DNA from: Spirochaetales bacterium
Lineage (GTDB): Bacteria > Spirochaetota > Spirochaetia > DSM-27196 > SLST01
Direction: 5' to 3'
Assembly: GCA_030642995.1 (NCBI GenBank)
Contig: DAOWMR010000183.1
Span: 1 to 6,119 of the forward strand
Length of the DNA stretch: 6,119 nt
The translations under genes were made by a program, and so were the position numbers. Numbering within the stretch: the stretch's first letter is position 1; every line of letters starts with the position of its first letter. The notes under the pieces are model-generated. The model saw only the letters and a list, made by a program, of their open reading frames with translations, searched no databases and had not been told where the DNA came from. Below, one piece after another: positions 5,043 to 6,119 of the stretch.

Positions 5043-6119
5043 TTATTCGATTGGGGTGTCGTCCAGGCGGAAGAGCCTGGATTCAAACGGCCCGAGCGGG
5101 CCAATCTTCAGCTCGAGCTTGTCCACGGGCAGCTTCTCTCCCGACCAGACTTCGTGCAGCGACCACGGGTCCTTCCACCGTTTCTTCCAGACGGCTGAAA
5201 TCGCCTCCGCTTCGGTGAAGAGCCGCTCCAAGGGGACCGTGACGGAGACCGGCTTCCGGCCCATGTTGAACATGCCGAGGTAGCCTGCGGTGTTCAGGAT
5301 GATCCGGGGAAGCTCGCGGTCCATCATGTCCAGCGGTATCAGCCGGCCGTTGAAGCAGGCGTCCGAGATCGATTGGATGATCGGGAGCTCCCCGGTGATC
5401 TCAGGATCCAGAGCGGAGAAGTCGTCGGAGTAGAGGAGGAGGCCACCGGTCAGGATGATCGCGTTGATCTGGGTGCGGCGCTGGGACGCGGAGAGCCTGG
5501 TGCCGTCGCGTCGCAGCATGAGGCAATCAGGATCGTTGAGCCACAGCGCGTTGTGCATGGCCCCACGGACCACGCTGTTCCGAATGCTGTTCCGCACCCC
5601 CACCATGGCGCCGGTCCGCAGGAGTTTTCCCCGGTTGTTGATCCAGTAGTCACCAGTGTCGGGACCCACGCGCATGGCGTCCACCGTACCGATTCCGGCT
5701 GAGAGCGGCATTCCGCACCCTACGATGAAGACCTCCTCCTTTGTTGCCTCGGTCGCCTCTTCGCGGATGATCTCCATACCGCGCCGCAGAACCTCCGCGC
5801 GGGAGAGCTCCAATTCGTGATGGGTCCCGCCGCGCAGACACCCGCCAAAGAGAAAGTCACACTTCAGGTACGGGTAGCCCCACTCGCCGACCACCGTGCG
5901 GATGACCTTGCGCAGATATTCCTCGAAGCGGGGATTGGTGATATCCAGGCCGTAGTAGTAGCGTCCCGGCCAGAAGAAGTTGAACCCCGCAACGATGCGC
6001 CTGCCGTTTTCGTCCCGCAGGGCATACTCGGGGTGGACCGTGACGAGTTTGGATCTTTTCGCGGCAACAAACAGAGCAATCCAGATAACTGGATTTAAAC
6101 CCGCCGTACGAATTTCATC
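5043..6119 (-). CDS. GH36 family alpha-galactosidase-like glycosidase (N-terminus cut by window edge)
   Basis: The last 358 residues are visible; the frame is open to the right edge, and the GTG near 5894 is internal, not a start. The fragment covers most of the catalytic barrel and the C-terminal beta domain of a GH36 (melibiase-type) retaining glycosidase, which removes terminal alpha-galactose from oligosaccharides. Fragment numbering: PVIWIALF (12-19) and HPEYAL are barrel strands; GLDITNP precedes YLKCDF, whose Asp88 matches the GH36 nucleophile; CGMPLSAG leads to RVGPDTGDYW, whose Asp154 matches the acid/base. The spacing of 66 residues suits the family. FNMGRKPVSVTVPL begins the C-terminal domain. 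GH36 also holds alpha-N-acetylgalactosaminidases and raffinose-type enzymes, so the exact sugar is open. No signal peptide can be judged without the N-terminus. The GNAT gene follows 17 bases downstream. Confidence 0.9.
   Translation of the reverse strand, partial: DEIRTAGLNPVIWIALFVAAKRSKLVTVHPEYALRDENGRRIVAGFNFFWPGRYYYGLDITNPRFEEYLRKVIRTVVGEWGYPYLKCDFLFGGCLRGGTHHELELSRAEVLRRGMEIIREEATEATKEEVFIVGCGMPLSAGIGTVDAMRVGPDTGDYWINNRGKLLRTGAMVGVRNSIRNSVVRGAMHNALWLNDPDCLMLRRDGTRLSASQRRTQINAIILTGGLLLYSDDFSALDPEITGELPIIQSISDACFNGRLIPLDMMDRELPRIILNTAGYLGMFNMGRKPVSVTVPLERLFTEAEAISAVWKKRWKDPWSLHEVWSGEKLPVDKLELKIGPLGPFESRLFRLDDTPIE

Noticed and set aside
1..6119. CRISPR arrays, tRNA or rRNA genes, transposase genes and insertion-sequence ends
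   Set aside because: I saw no spaced direct repeats, no RNA-gene signatures and no transposase-like frames; nearly all of the window is explained by six coding regions.

Overview
The window comes from a bacterium of moderately high GC content that carries a complete TRAP-type solute transporter. The SBP export signal ends in a stretch reading FATGAEE with no lipobox Cys, a style I associate with free-living spirochaetes (Spirochaetaceae). That placement is an impression, not a proof.

Layout from left to right. (1) Positions 1-1237, minus strand: one uninterrupted reading frame, cut off by the left edge. It joins an N-terminal GntR/FadR-type DNA-binding and FCD regulator to a C-terminal TAXI-family (TRAP-associated) solute-binding domain. 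There is no signal peptide at the start and no membrane segment at the junction, so the TAXI domain should be cytoplasmic and act as a ligand sensor. (2) Positions 1238-1585: a divergent control region with a sigma70-like promoter in each direction, a short palindrome lying over the regulator's -35 box, and further copies of its TGTCAA core near the transporter promoter. (3) Positions 1586-4452, plus strand: dctP-dctQ-dctM, giving the periplasmic binding protein and the small and large membrane subunits. A GC-rich hairpin without a T-run separates dctP from dctQ, and dctQ and dctM overlap by four bases (ATGA). (4) Positions 4459-6119, minus strand, convergent with dctM: a family GH36 alpha-galactosidase-like glycosidase, cut by the right edge, followed 17 bases later by a RimJ/RimL-type GNAT acetyltransferase.

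Likely working model (inference): DctP captures a small carboxylate, probably an organic or sugar acid, and DctQM imports it with sodium. The regulator senses it, or a product of it, in the cytoplasm through its TAXI domain and controls the divergent promoters. By eye, three of the four usual metal-ligand positions of the FCD domain are replaced, which fits a transfer of ligand sensing from FCD to the fused TAXI domain. This GntR-FCD-TAXI protein is the most unusual item here. The glycosidase/acetyltransferase pair is a separate transcription unit with no clear link to the transporter beyond a possible carbohydrate theme.
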